DNA of 32,576 nt from a virus: positions 1-32,576 of the IMG/VR virus record IMGVR_UViG_3300049255_000605. One strand, written 5' to 3'. Positions 1 through 8,669 of the stretch are shown piece by piece. The notes beneath the pieces were generated by a model. It saw only the letters and a program-made list of their open reading frames with translations. It did not search any database and was not told where the DNA came from. A program made the translations under genes and the position numbers. Positions within the stretch are counted from its first letter, which is position 1. Each line of letters begins with the position of its first letter.

Positions 1-488
1 ATGAAGAAGGTTTTATTTCTTTGCACCGGCAATTCATGCCGTAGCATCATGGCCGAAGCGCTGCTTAATCACTTAGGCAGCGACAGCTTTATCGCCTTCA
101 GCGCCGGGAGCTTCCCCACCGGCACGGTGTATCCGCTGACGCTTAAAACGCTGCAATCCAAAAAGTGCCGGTATTCGGTCTGCGCAGTAAAACGTGGGAC
201 GAATTCAAGGGCAAGCCTATCAATATCGTCATCACCGTCTGCGACCAGAGCGCGGCGGAATCCTGCCCGTTGTTCCCCGGCAAGCCGATCCGAGGACACT
301 GGAGCCTGCCCGATCCGGCCAAGTTCGCCGGTTCGGAAGCAGAACGCCTGGCGGAATTCGAGCATGTCTATGACCTGCTCGAATACCGCATCAAAGCCTT
401 TCTGCGCCTGCCGCTTGACCAGATGGTTCCGGCTGAGATCACCGGCAAACTTAACGAAATAGGCAGGCTGCAACCGCAGGCAGCCTAA
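1..488 (+). pseudogene. arsC: Arsenate reductase (LMW-phosphatase fold), frameshifted
   Basis: The first 54 or so codons read as a low-molecular-weight phosphatase-fold arsenate reductase: the N-terminus carries the P-loop CTGNSCR (Cys8 to Arg14, CX5R). From base 165 the next reading frame continues the same family with two further cysteines ([11 protein letters not shown]) and a DPAKF segment, ending at a TAA at 486-488. The two halves join across an A5 run at 160-164; one more A would restore a single ORF reading SKKVPVFGL. Intact proteins of this family reduce arsenate to arsenite in the cytoplasm. Here it is either a pseudogene or a homopolymer sequencing error. Its stop lies 9 bases from the end of the convergent phage tail gene, and no ars neighbours are visible, so I cannot say whether it is host flank or phage cargo. 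Confidence 0.85.
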
Positions 489-497
489 TTGAAGTGT

Positions 498-806
498 TCA
501 TGCTCCGACCACGGAGGTGAAGGCTTGAGCAATGTCGGCCACGCCTAAACCGTCACCGACAGCGGCCATGGCTGTTTGCGCAATGTCGGCGATGCCGGGG
601 CCGTTACCGACAGTGGTAAGAGAAGCCTGACCAATATCAGCGATGCCCGGCCCGTTACCCACAATGATGATGGCACCCGCGGCGACGCTGATACGCTTCG
701 CCCCGTCGCCCACAGTAACCAGGGCAAGCTGCTCAACGCTGGCCTGCTTCTGCCCGTCGCCAACGGTAATGAGGGCAATCTGCTCGACATCTCCGAACGT
801 GCCCAT
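498..806 (-). CDS. Small tail-associated repeat protein
   Basis: A protein of 102 residues made almost entirely of six degenerate repeats of about 17 residues, with a core like 'VEQLALVTVGDG' or 'IADIAQTAMAAVGDG'. The regular alternation of a Q-A-L-type strand and a V-G-D/N-G turn suggests a beta-solenoid or stacked-hairpin fold (inference). Its ATG overlaps the stop of the upstream gene (TAATG), so translation is probably coupled. A similar repeat makes up the gene at 1886-2203 and the N-terminus of the DUF2460 protein at 7835-8668. Its place at the distal end of the tail operon suggests a virion tip or fibre component. No enzymatic motif is visible. Confidence 0.7.
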   Translation of the reverse strand: MGTFGDVEQIALITVGDGQKQASVEQLALVTVGDGAKRISVAAGAIIIVGNGPGIADIGQASLTTVGNGPGIADIAQTAMAAVGDGLGVADIAQAFTSVVGA

Positions 807-1876
807 TAAGCCGATTCCAATCCCAGCTGACAGAGATTAATGGCCGAGGGCGTCCAGGCCACGCTGCCGGGCGCCTGCGTGAATGTGGCCGATAAATACC
901 AGAAGGCTGCGCCGGTGGTCAGGGTAAACGGCAAGGAAACGTCATCGACGCCATTGACGCGGGCATGCAATTTAAGATCGCGCGTACCGGAATCCTCCTT
1001 GCGGGCGCAAGCGGTAACGACAATGCCGTCGATTACGGTGGGAGCACCCGGAAGATCGGTGGTGTTGTAATAATCCAGCGTGCCGGTCTGGTTGGTCGTA
1101 TTGTAGGTGGTGGTTTGATATGCCTGCCCATCGACCGAAGACCAATTAGCGATAGCGCCGCCCACGCGCGACCACTCAGTATCGTCGCCTACGGCATTGG
1201 GCAGGCTTGTCCATACCGAGCGCGGCGGCACTAGCGTCGATGCGGTATCGGTGCCATCCGTGGAATAGGAAACCAAATCGTCAATGACGAGATTTCCATT
1301 ACCCACGCCTGCGATAGTAATGTATTGAAGCGCAAAGTTGATGCCGATGGTTGCCGTGGCGATCACCGTGCCGTTCAAGGCGAACGTCACCCAGCCGGAA
1401 TTCGGATTACAGGAAACCGACAGCCAATATTGTGTGTTGGAGCTGACCGCATAGGCCGATGACGTAACCAGCACCGCATTGTTTGAATTCTGACGTATGC
1501 GGACGGTGCCGGTATTGTCGAGCGTGATACGAAAGCCGTCCGCGCCCGCGCTGCTTAAAACGCTCGGCGGCGTCGCGGTGAATTGTAAAAGAGTAGCTTC
1601 AGCGGACGGCAGCAACGATATATACCAGCCCATGCCTAAATAGCGCGTGCCGATATTGGGTACCGTCCACAGCACACCAGAGCTTAGATAGCTGCCAAGG
1701 TTCAGCGCCTTCGGGGTAACACCGTTCCCCTGCAGGGAACGAACCCCGGTGGTGGTGGAAATGGTCATGAACTGGGGGAAAAAGCCTTGAGCAGTCCATG
1801 GCTCGGCAATCTGATTGAGATCGCTGATGGCTCCGAATTGTTCGAAGCCACAAGCCCATTCAAGTGATAATGCCAC
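806..1876 (-). CDS. Tail fibre/adhesin-like jelly-roll protein
   Basis: A protein of 356 residues, rich in Ser, Thr, Asn and Gly and in predicted beta strands. Residues about 70-205 look like a LamG/concanavalin-type jelly roll (a strand pattern ending in 'NLVIDDLVSY'). The C-terminal 120 residues (around 'ARKEDSGTRDLKLHARV') resemble the C-termini of the genes at 2200-3687 and 8670-9641. The start is GTG (1874-1876) with a good Shine-Dalgarno AGGAG seven bases upstream. It is followed by an overlapping repeat-protein gene. It probably decorates the tail tip or binds a host glycan; that role is inferred from position and fold only. Confidence 0.7.
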   Translation of the reverse strand: MALSLEWACGFEQFGAISDLNQIAEPWTAQGFFPQFMTISTTTGVRSLQGNGVTPKALNLGSYLSSGVLWTVPNIGTRYLGMGWYISLLPSAEATLLQFTATPPSVLSSAGADGFRITLDNTGTVRIRQNSNNAVLVTSSAYAVSSNTQYWLSVSCNPNSGWVTFALNGTVIATATIGINFALQYITIAGVGNGNLVIDDLVSYSTDGTDTASTLVPPRSVWTSLPNAVGDDTEWSRVGGAIANWSSVDGQAYQTTTYNTTNQTGTLDYYNTTDLPGAPTVIDGIVVTACARKEDSGTRDLKLHARVNGVDDVSLPFTLTTGAAFWYLSATFTQAPGSVAWTPSAINLCQLGLESA

Positions 1877-1885
1877 AATACACTC

Positions 1886-2203
1886 CTATGTCATGATCCA
1901 TAAATACGGTAGGGCAGCCGTGCTGCCGCCGCTGCCGTTGCCGTATAAAACTTCGACGGCAAGCTGGCTGAGAGATATTCCCGCTTGCCCTTGCCGCAGA
2001 ACTTCCAAGGCAAGTTGCGTCACGTTCACATTCGCTGGCGTCACGGTAAGGCTGCTGCGCAGAACCTCCAACACCGCTTGCCCCAGCTTGACCGGGGGAA
2101 CGCCACCGCGCAGAACTTCCGCGGTAACCTGGCTTTGATTGATGCCCGGCTGCCCTTTACGCAGAACCTCAAGCGCGGTTTGGGTAAGGTTGACGTTTGT
2201 CAC
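1886..2203 (-). CDS. Small tail-associated repeat protein (QxALEVLR repeats)
   Basis: A protein of 105 residues built of five degenerate repeats of 17-20 residues with the core 'QxALEVLRxG' (for example TQTALEVLRKG, GQAVLEVLRSS, TQLALEVLRQG, SQLAVEVLYGN). It starts with GTG at 2201-2203, overlapping the TGA of the upstream gene (GTGA), which implies translational coupling. It is a counterpart of the gene at 498-806 and of the first 70 residues of the DUF2460 protein. It ends in a hydrophobic LPYLWIMT tail. It is probably a structural element of the tail tip; no catalytic motif is seen. I do not know a named function for this repeat. Confidence 0.7.
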   Translation of the reverse strand: MTNVNLTQTALEVLRKGQPGINQSQVTAEVLRGGVPPVKLGQAVLEVLRSSLTVTPANVNVTQLALEVLRQGQAGISLSQLAVEVLYGNGSGGSTAALPYLWIMT

Positions 2204-3687
2204 GTTGCGATCTTCGCTCCGGCTGACACGGCATTAACACCGCTTGCCGTCCATGCCGCCGATGTGTTGGGGTCGGTATCCTGGTAACTGGAATAATAAA
2301 GGTAGGATGTGGTTGGGGATTGAGACGAGCCGGTCACTTCCGTGCTGCCGGATTTAAGCTGCATCGTCACCGTGCGCGCGCCGCTATCGGTTTTACGCAA
2401 CAAGGCCGAAACCTTGACACCGGCGATGTTGCTTGGCGTGGAACTGAGCGAGCCGAAATTGTAGCGATCCTCCGCGCCGACCGTGCTTGAGGTAACGCAG
2501 CTTACATCGCCGCCTGGCGGCACCTCGTTTGTTTCGGTGTAATTGGTGCTCATGCCGGTGACGTTGCCCCACACCTGCAGGCTGTACTGGCCGGAGCTCA
2601 TGCTGGGCGCGGTGGACGGCGGCGCGCTTGAAAACGTGATACTGGCGGTATAACCGGCACTCGTCACAAAGCCGGTGGCATCCTGGCGCTGCATGGAGAG
2701 CGCCGTGTCGGTAACATAGCCGATCCAGTAGTTGGTGCCCGCCGTCAAGCTCTGCGCGGTCGTAAGCGGCAAGGTTAATGCCGTGTACCCGGTGCAGCCG
2801 GTGACGGTCGAGCCGCCAGATAGCAGCGTGCCGGGCGAACCGCTATTATCAGCATAAACAGTCGGTTTGAAATTGGCGCCCACAGAGGTGCTCTGCGGCA
2901 TGATGCTGATGCTGTTCAAGGTTCCCGACACGGGTGCCGTGAATTTGCGTAAGAACAGAATATTGGCCGACATATAGCCGGTCAATTCCTGCAGGCTGTA
3001 ATACGCGCCAATCGCTCCCTGGCTGGGCGAGAAAGCAACGGATGCATCGGCAGTGGGATACAGCGTTTCTACCCGGCTATCGCCGCGCTGGGCGTTGTTG
3101 GTGCTGCCGGTGCTATCGAACAAGTACATATCATCGAAATTGCTGCCGGAGCCGCTGCTGCTCCCATAGAGTATCAACGAATTAGCGTAGGAGTTGCTGC
3201 TGGTTTTGAGATTGCCGCTGCCGGTGAACACCTGCACGCCGTCGAGCCAGACGGTGTAGGTGCCGCTCGACGCGAAGGTCAAATCCCATTCGACATAATG
3301 CCAGCTATTGGCGGTGATGGAGGCAGAAGAAATGGCGATCTGCGTACCGCCGAGGCCACCCTGCCACAGCACCAGCTTGCCGGAAGAATTAAATCCTACA
3401 GCGCACTGGTCGGTGCCGATATCGGTGAATATAACGCCGCAGTTGCCTGACAGGCTGGGCTGCATGGCGACACCGCCGATCAGGCGCGAATAGTTGCTGG
3501 GCAGAGTACGGCTGGCGGTATAGCCGTAGGTAAGGTTCAGTGCCAGGCTGCCCGTAAAGCGGCCAGCAACGAGTACCCCATAGCCCAATGCCGGCAGGGT
3601 TGTCCATTCGTCGCCCATGGTCGAGTAAGAGGTGTACGCATTCAGCGGGCCGTATTTATCGAATCCGTCCCAAAAAATTTCTACCAT
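2200..3687 (-). CDS. Large tail fibre/adhesin-like protein
   Basis: A protein of 495 residues with three parts. Residues about 35-200 form a LamG-like jelly roll (ending 'SNFDDMYLFDST'). Residues about 210-385 form a separate beta-rich domain of the kind found in secreted and phage adhesins (the 'TAGTNYWIGYV' region). A C-terminal domain from about 390 to the end resembles the C-termini of 806-1876 and 8670-9641 ('RKTDSGARTVTMQLKSG'). Compared with those two it carries an extra inserted middle domain. It begins 3 bases after the tail tip gene stop, so it belongs to the same late operon. A receptor-binding or decoration role is inferred. Confidence 0.7.
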   Translation of the reverse strand: MVEIFWDGFDKYGPLNAYTSYSTMGDEWTTLPALGYGVLVAGRFTGSLALNLTYGYTASRTLPSNYSRLIGGVAMQPSLSGNCGVIFTDIGTDQCAVGFNSSGKLVLWQGGLGGTQIAISSASITANSWHYVEWDLTFASSGTYTVWLDGVQVFTGSGNLKTSSNSYANSLILYGSSSGSGSNFDDMYLFDSTGSTNNAQRGDSRVETLYPTADASVAFSPSQGAIGAYYSLQELTGYMSANILFLRKFTAPVSGTLNSISIMPQSTSVGANFKPTVYADNSGSPGTLLSGGSTVTGCTGYTALTLPLTTAQSLTAGTNYWIGYVTDTALSMQRQDATGFVTSAGYTASITFSSAPPSTAPSMSSGQYSLQVWGNVTGMSTNYTETNEVPPGGDVSCVTSSTVGAEDRYNFGSLSSTPSNIAGVKVSALLRKTDSGARTVTMQLKSGSTEVTGSSQSPTTSYLYYSSYQDTDPNTSAAWTASGVNAVSAGAKIAT

Positions 3688-3690
3688 AAA

Positions 3691-6513
3691 TTACCTCGTT
3701 CCGGTGATGGTGGTGCTAATACCTGCAAATGTCGCATCGGCAGGGTTTGGCGCATCGAGTTCAAACACGTCGCCGGGGTTCAGTATCACCTGGCTGGCAA
3801 AAGTGAACGTGCCGGTAGTGGCGCTGGCCGCAAAATTAATGCTTCCGATCGACGTGCCGTTTTGCTTGATCGACAAAGTGATGGCGCCGGTGGGCGCGGT
3901 CTGGCACACGGCGCGGCTTCCGGTGAGGCTGGCTGGCAAAGTGACTGCACGAACCATCTCGACACGAAACAAAGTTTGCCCCGCTGTGGGAATGCCTGGC
4001 AGAAAACCGGCGATATCGTAAGGATTGACACCGGCACCAGATGCCACGGCCACCACTTGCCCTGCGGCATTATAGGTAATGCCGCCATAGCTACCGCTTG
4101 AACTTAAAAGCGGAAATCCGGTACCGACCGGCGTATAGCTGTAGGCCGTGCAGGTAGATAAATCCTGCACGCCGCCGCCCCAGATATTAAAGCTCTGCAG
4201 CTTAACCGTAATCGGCACGCCGACATAGGCTTCCGGCAGATCGTACTCAAACACCGCGCCATCAAGGCGGGCAAATTGCGAACCCGAAGAATGCGCGCTG
4301 GCCGTGGTGTTATAAAGGGCACGGTAAAGCGTGGTAAGATTATAAAGTCCGGTGCCTGTCAGCGTGGCGGTTTCATAAGAAAGCAATTCGCCGTCACAAT
4401 AGCAGAGCGTGCGGTAGGCTGCGGCATCGCCAGAAGTGCCGGAGGTCAGTGTGCCAGCGCTTTCATTCAGATTTACGGCAAGCGTATGCGAATTGTCGGG
4501 GTTGGCGCTGGTGAATGACGGCAGCGTTGCCGTCAGCACGCCCATGCGCGCCGGGCCGGTAATGGTGCCGACCATGGAATAATTGGTGCCATCGGCCGAG
4601 AGCCAGACATTGCAGCCACCCCAATTCGGATCAGCCACACCGGCAGCGCCACCGGAAGCGGCAATCCACACCTGCGCCACGCCTGCTGTGAGCGTAGCAT
4701 CCGGTTCAAAAATGACCGGCGTGTTAACTGGATCCGGAATCGCAGCAGGATTGATAGTCAGGTTGCTGCTATTGCCTTGGGTGGAATAAGCAGCCGTGGT
4801 CGCTGTGCCGGAAGGAAATTCTTCGGCGATGATGGTTAAAATGCCCTGGTCGTCTTCCTCAATGGAGGTGATGCGCACCGCCACTTCCGTCATGCCCATA
4901 CCGCTATCGGTGAGCGTGACCAGATCCATCGGCTCCAGCAGGAAATATTCCCAAGAGAGTTTGAAGGTATAGGTATTGCGGATATTAACCGACCGCTGGC
5001 AAATCAGGTTTGCAGCGGTAGTTGCCACCGTGCTTTGAGTGAATTCATCGGCCTGAATCTGGTCGGCGACGCGCAGGCCGAAAGCCTCAATGCTTGCCTG
5101 GTCGCGCGCTTCGGCAATATTAGCGTTGTAGAGAACCGTATTATCGGAAAATTCTAGACGGAAACAATTATAAGCGTCGTTCGGGTCGGAGCGTATCAGC
5201 TGCACCGGATCGGCATTGTCTGGCTTTACGTAATCGCTATCGGTTAAATTATAGACCGGCGTGACGTCCGGCACGAACACATAGCCATTACCGGTGACGG
5301 GCAGATCGCCATAGGGAATTGCTTTTAAGACCGCTCCAGACCATACGGCGGCGGTATTGGTAATCTGAAACCAGCGCGCCAGCACGTCATTGGCTTTTTC
5401 CACCGAAGCCAGGCTCGGCGAAAAATCCAGCCCCAGCGCCCGGCAATAGGTCTGCCATGACGCATCGCCGGTGGTGGTCGCGTCCGGGCCGGAAAACCAC
5501 GAGCCGTTATCGATACAGTTCGATGGCAGGCCGACACCATGCAGGCCAATAAGGTAATCCTCAGCTACCAGCGGAATATCGGCATCGCCGCGCCCGTTGA
5601 TGCCGGTGTTGTAAAGTGCGCCGTAGGTTTCGACTTTCAGCTGCGGCAGCGCATCGTTAGAGCCAAGGTCAAAATTGGCGGAAGCGAGATAGGAGATATA
5701 ATGGTAATTCAGTGCCTGAGCGGCATTGAATGAAACCAACCAACCCCATGCCGTCTGCGATGAAGAACCTAGAAAAGCGGTTAAGCCCAGCGCGCCGGGG
5801 CTACCGTATTGGTCTTTACCTTTCCAGATATTGCCGAAGCCGTTTATCGGGCCACAGCAAATGCCTAAAATGAGTCCGGTCTGATAATCATAACTGCCGG
5901 TTTTGCTGCCGCCGCCATTATGCACCAGCACACCATCCGCAAGGTAATTGTGATGCGGCTCGATGGTAAGATTATAGGTGAATTCGATATCGGGCGCGGA
6001 AACGATTTCCTTTATTTTAGATGCAAGCCAGCCCGCAAACACCAGCGTATCGCCAACTTGCCAATCCTTAGCCTCAATCTTCTCCGTACCATCCTTCCAG
6101 AGATAATGGTTTTCGGTAACGTGCAATTCCCCGCGCTCATGCAGAATACGCAGCATACGGTCGTGGCTTTCGGCAACGTCATGCTTATGGGTAAGGCGTA
6201 CATGGCCAAAAACCCTGGCACCTGTTTCTGGGTGGATACACCATACGGCATCACCGCGTCTTAACTCGGCGATCGGGCGCAGGCCGCGTGGCGTTGATAT
6301 CAATGTTTCCGGCGCAAAGCATCCGCTGCCGCCGCCTTTGCCGCCGTGAACCTTTTGCGGTATGGCCTGGAAGTTGCCGTACCATAGCAAGTTAATGCCA
6401 GCAGCTGCGCGTCCCCATATCATCGGCACCGGCAAGGTGGATATGGACGTATTAATGGCGATGTCGGTGAATTCCGGCTTCTGCGCCTTTCCGCCGCCGA
6501 AAAGCCAACTCAT
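3691..6513 (-). CDS. Tail tip protein (GTA gp15/lambda J-like) with inserted Hint domain
   Basis: A protein of 940 residues from the ATG at 6511-6513, which overlaps the stop of the NlpC/P60 gene (ATGA) and follows GGGGGCG; another ATG at 6523-6525 would add four residues. The N-terminus (MSWLFGGG, then 'PVPMIWGRA') and the central region match the large tail tip or 'megatron' proteins of alphaproteobacterial siphophages, which sit at the end of the tail and contact the cell. Residues 65-199 are a foreign Hint domain, listed separately. The region around 'YNLTDSDYV' to 'IIAEEFP' is the hub-like fold of tip proteins. The last 100 residues form a beta-sandwich tail. It should assemble with the hub and distal-tail proteins encoded just upstream. 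Confidence 0.85.
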   Translation of the reverse strand: MSWLFGGGKAQKPEFTDIAINTSISTLPVPMIWGRAAAGINLLWYGNFQAIPQKVHGGKGGGSGCFAPETLISTPRGLRPIAELRRGDAVWCIHPETGARVFGHVRLTHKHDVAESHDRMLRILHERGELHVTENHYLWKDGTEKIEAKDWQVGDTLVFAGWLASKIKEIVSAPDIEFTYNLTIEPHHNYLADGVLVHNGGGSKTGSYDYQTGLILGICCGPINGFGNIWKGKDQYGSPGALGLTAFLGSSSQTAWGWLVSFNAAQALNYHYISYLASANFDLGSNDALPQLKVETYGALYNTGINGRGDADIPLVAEDYLIGLHGVGLPSNCIDNGSWFSGPDATTTGDASWQTYCRALGLDFSPSLASVEKANDVLARWFQITNTAAVWSGAVLKAIPYGDLPVTGNGYVFVPDVTPVYNLTDSDYVKPDNADPVQLIRSDPNDAYNCFRLEFSDNTVLYNANIAEARDQASIEAFGLRVADQIQADEFTQSTVATTAANLICQRSVNIRNTYTFKLSWEYFLLEPMDLVTLTDSGMGMTEVAVRITSIEEDDQGILTIIAEEFPSGTATTAAYSTQGNSSNLTINPAAIPDPVNTPVIFEPDATLTAGVAQVWIAASGGAAGVADPNWGGCNVWLSADGTNYSMVGTITGPARMGVLTATLPSFTSANPDNSHTLAVNLNESAGTLTSGTSGDAAAYRTLCYCDGELLSYETATLTGTGLYNLTTLYRALYNTTASAHSSGSQFARLDGAVFEYDLPEAYVGVPITVKLQSFNIWGGGVQDLSTCTAYSYTPVGTGFPLLSSSGSYGGITYNAAGQVVAVASGAGVNPYDIAGFLPGIPTAGQTLFRVEMVRAVTLPASLTGSRAVCQTAPTGAITLSIKQNGTSIGSINFAASATTGTFTFASQVILNPGDVFELDAPNPADATFAGISTTITGTR
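5917..6321 (-). other. Hint/BIL-type intein-like domain within tail tip gene
   Basis: This segment codes for residues 65-199 of the tail tip protein. Block A starts at Cys65 (CFAPETLISTPRG). A block B-like motif follows (VTENHYLW, with the T..H pair). Block F closes the domain (YNLTIEPHHNYLADGVLVHN), ending in His198-Asn199. The residue after Asn is Gly, not Cys, Ser or Thr, so standard intein splicing chemistry lacks its second nucleophile. No homing endonuclease is present (about 135 residues). These features fit a bacterial intein-like (BIL, type A) domain, a group known to self-cleave and sometimes splice. The flanks are Gly-rich on both sides (GGKGGGSG and GGGSKTG). Confidence 0.88.
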
Positions 6514-6950
6514 GAACGCCCCCATGGATTAAAGAAGCGCTGCCTCTTGTTTTCAGATAACGGCGAAGGCAACGATATGTCAGATTCGACTACGCGAGCT
6601 TCCGGCTGATAGGCATGCACCACCAGCGGCCAGCCGACGACAATGCCGCCATGCGCAAACGAGCGGCCAATCTTCCACACCATAATGTCACCCGGCTGCG
6701 GTTCGCTTACTTCGATGCCGCGCTCCAGCAGGAAACCAAGATAACGCTCGTCATCGCGGTGAAGGTGCCATTGCGGAGAATATGGCCTTGGATCAAACGG
6801 CGGCACCACGCCGGTATCGACATAAACGCGCACCAGCAGCATGCCGCAATCCACGCCAGCGCCCAGCACATCACCCAAATGGTGATAAGGCGTACCAATC
6901 CAACGCCGGGCTTCTGCTACCACGGCGGCGCGCTGTTCCAGTTCATTCAT
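6510..6950 (-). CDS. NlpC/P60-family tail peptidase
   Basis: A protein of 146 residues, the normal length for the phage and GTA tail-tip cell wall peptidase (GTA gp14-like). The catalytic Cys35 lies in GVDCG, a catalytic His100 in SFAHGGI, and a probable third polar residue, His112, in VVHAY. The N-terminal 'AEARRWIGTPYHH' motif is characteristic of the family. These enzymes cleave peptide cross-links in peptidoglycan during genome entry. It lies between the hub gene and the tip gene; its stop overlaps the tip gene start, and 9 bases separate it from the hub gene stop. Confidence 0.92.
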   Translation of the reverse strand: MNELEQRAAVVAEARRWIGTPYHHLGDVLGAGVDCGMLLVRVYVDTGVVPPFDPRPYSPQWHLHRDDERYLGFLLERGIEVSEPQPGDIMVWKIGRSFAHGGIVVGWPLVVHAYQPEARVVESDISLPSPLSENKRQRFFNPWGRS

Positions 6951-6959
6951 GGAAAAATC

Positions 6960-7838
6960 TCAGTACATTGCCAGTTCGGGAGGCGGCACAAACGGGAAAC
7001 CGCGAAAATTGGCTAGGTTGCCAAAGCGGCTCTGACACGTAACCATTGTTTTGTCGCAGCCTTTGTAAACAACGAAATTATCGCCCGCGACCGGCATGTA
7101 ATCCAGCGGGCGCGAGAGTGTTAAGCCGGATGACGTGGATAACTGTACCGTGCGCGATACGCCGACATTAGCGCCGCTTTCAAAAGTGATAGTGCCCTGG
7201 TCATAGGTATCTGCCGCGGAGCCTGACCACGGAATAAAGGAAAATGTCGGGCTGGCGCCTACCGTGCCCGAAGATGCATTGGCCGCTTTGACCATGGTGC
7301 AAAGCCCGTCATAAAGGGTATTGAGACAGGATGGCTGCCAAATATCGCGCGGCATATCGACCGCGAGCTTATTCAGCATGGATTTCACGGTCATCTTGCA
7401 GCTGAGGCGACCAATATTATCGACCGTGGCAACCAGCCCATGGAAAACAATGACCGCCGCGCTGCCGATCACCGCGCCGCCTGGCGCGGTTAGTACCGCC
7501 CGCGCGCGTTCAATCGTGGCGCCGTCAAACCGTCCTTCACGCACAGCTATCGGCCAGGGCAAGCCGGCAATGGTTGAAGTCGGCTTAAAGGAAATATCAA
7601 TGGATTGCTCGTCAATATCGATGCCGCAGGTTTGCTTGAGCTTTAGCCCATCCACCAGAATGTCACCGGCAACGAAAAGCAGCGCCGGATTGCCCGGCAC
7701 CGGAATCGATACGTTATATTGCGCGTTAGTGTAACGGGCGATGGTGCCATCGGCTAGCGTGATGGTAAAGCAATCGGCAAAAGCCAACTCGCGGCTCGTC
7801 TGCAGCGCAGAGATAACGGCGGAAGGAGCGGATTTCAT
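6960..7838 (-). CDS. DUF2163/BR0599 tail hub protein
   Basis: A protein of 292 residues with the N-terminal DUF2163 fold and the C-terminal 'NFRGFPFVP' signature of the BR0599 family (GTA gp13-like hub). Four cysteines in the C-terminal half are spaced C171-x8-C180 and C261-x6-C268. That matches the paired-cysteine pattern of lambda gpL-type hubs, whose C-terminal domain binds an iron-sulfur cluster (established for lambda). I infer a similar cluster here. The start overlaps the stop of the DUF2460 gene by 4 bases (ATGA). It should form the ring joining the distal tail protein to the tip protein. Confidence 0.9.
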   Translation of the reverse strand: MKSAPSAVISALQTSRELAFADCFTITLADGTIARYTNAQYNVSIPVPGNPALLFVAGDILVDGLKLKQTCGIDIDEQSIDISFKPTSTIAGLPWPIAVREGRFDGATIERARAVLTAPGGAVIGSAAVIVFHGLVATVDNIGRLSCKMTVKSMLNKLAVDMPRDIWQPSCLNTLYDGLCTMVKAANASSGTVGASPTFSFIPWSGSAADTYDQGTITFESGANVGVSRTVQLSTSSGLTLSRPLDYMPVAGDNFVVYKGCDKTMVTCQSRFGNLANFRGFPFVPPPELAMY

Positions 7839-8668
7839 GGCAGTACCGATGTCAGTTTAAGTTCATGCAGCGTCCATAGATTCGCCATAAATTCTTCAAA
7901 GTCCTGTGCATCAGCGGCAAACCGGCAGACGAAGTAATAACGGAAGGATGCGATAATCTGGCTGCCGCTCATGGGCGCGGTGTTGAAGGTAAGAATATTA
8001 GGCGTGGCGTAAGAATAGCTCATCGGGTCTTGCAGCACGCCTGCCACGTACACATCGGCAAGATCGGCGGTGAATACATAGCCCACTGGCTCGGAGGCTT
8101 CGCCCACCGTGCGCATCAACGGAAATACGGTAGAAACATCATCACCTACGCCCTGCGCGCCCAGCGTCACATAGCTATCGGCTGAATTCTGCGTGACAGC
8201 ACCAAGATCGAGAAGGAATGTATCGTATTGCCCCTGCCGAGCTAGAAAGAAACCCATCAGCGTTTGGATTTCCTGCGCGGCGTCGCCATTCAGCACGTCG
8301 AAAGACAGTGTAAAATCGTATATCGCATATTGTTGCCAGGCCGTGCGGATTTCGCGCCCTGATACATGCCCAGCGACGCGGGTATTGAATTTCGGCGCGA
8401 CATGCACGCTCCAGGTAAGACCCGGCGACAGTGGGAATTTTTCAGTGCTCACGGTGGGTGGGCTTTCTATTAGAACCAGAGTTTCGATGGCGACAAAGCC
8501 AAGACGCAGCGGCGCTATGCCTTTGGCTGCAGCTTCGGTAAAGGCGGCATTGAACCGAATCGGCGCAGTCGTCTTTCCGACGATTTCCAATGCCACCTGA
8601 TCGACGCGCACAGGCGCAGTACCTTTCGCCGCGGTTTCGGCGACGATAAAATTAGCGCGGGCGGCCAT
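7835..8668 (-). CDS. DUF2460 distal tail protein with N-terminal repeat extension
   Basis: A protein of 277 residues. From about residue 75 to the end it matches the DUF2460 family (GTA gp12-like distal tail protein): 'FPLSPGLTWSVHVAPKFNT' at the start, 'AIYDFTLSFDVL' and 'LMGFFLARQGQYDTFLL' in the middle, 'YYFVCRFAADAQDF' near the end. The first 70 residues are an extra module of four repeats of about 17 residues (VRVDQVALEIVGKTTAP and variants), resembling the free-standing repeat proteins at 498-806 and 1886-2203. Usual family members lack this extension. It probably forms a decorated distal-tail ring. Confidence 0.9.
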   Translation of the reverse strand: MAARANFIVAETAAKGTAPVRVDQVALEIVGKTTAPIRFNAAFTEAAAKGIAPLRLGFVAIETLVLIESPPTVSTEKFPLSPGLTWSVHVAPKFNTRVAGHVSGREIRTAWQQYAIYDFTLSFDVLNGDAAQEIQTLMGFFLARQGQYDTFLLDLGAVTQNSADSYVTLGAQGVGDDVSTVFPLMRTVGEASEPVGYVFTADLADVYVAGVLQDPMSYSYATPNILTFNTAPMSGSQIIASFRYYFVCRFAADAQDFEEFMANLWTLHELKLTSVLP

Positions 8669-8669
8669 G

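Noticed and set aside
498-806. Regular DNA repeats of about 51 bases as a possible iteron origin
   Set aside because: The period is a multiple of three and follows protein repeats in an ORF with coupled start; protein-level selection explains it.
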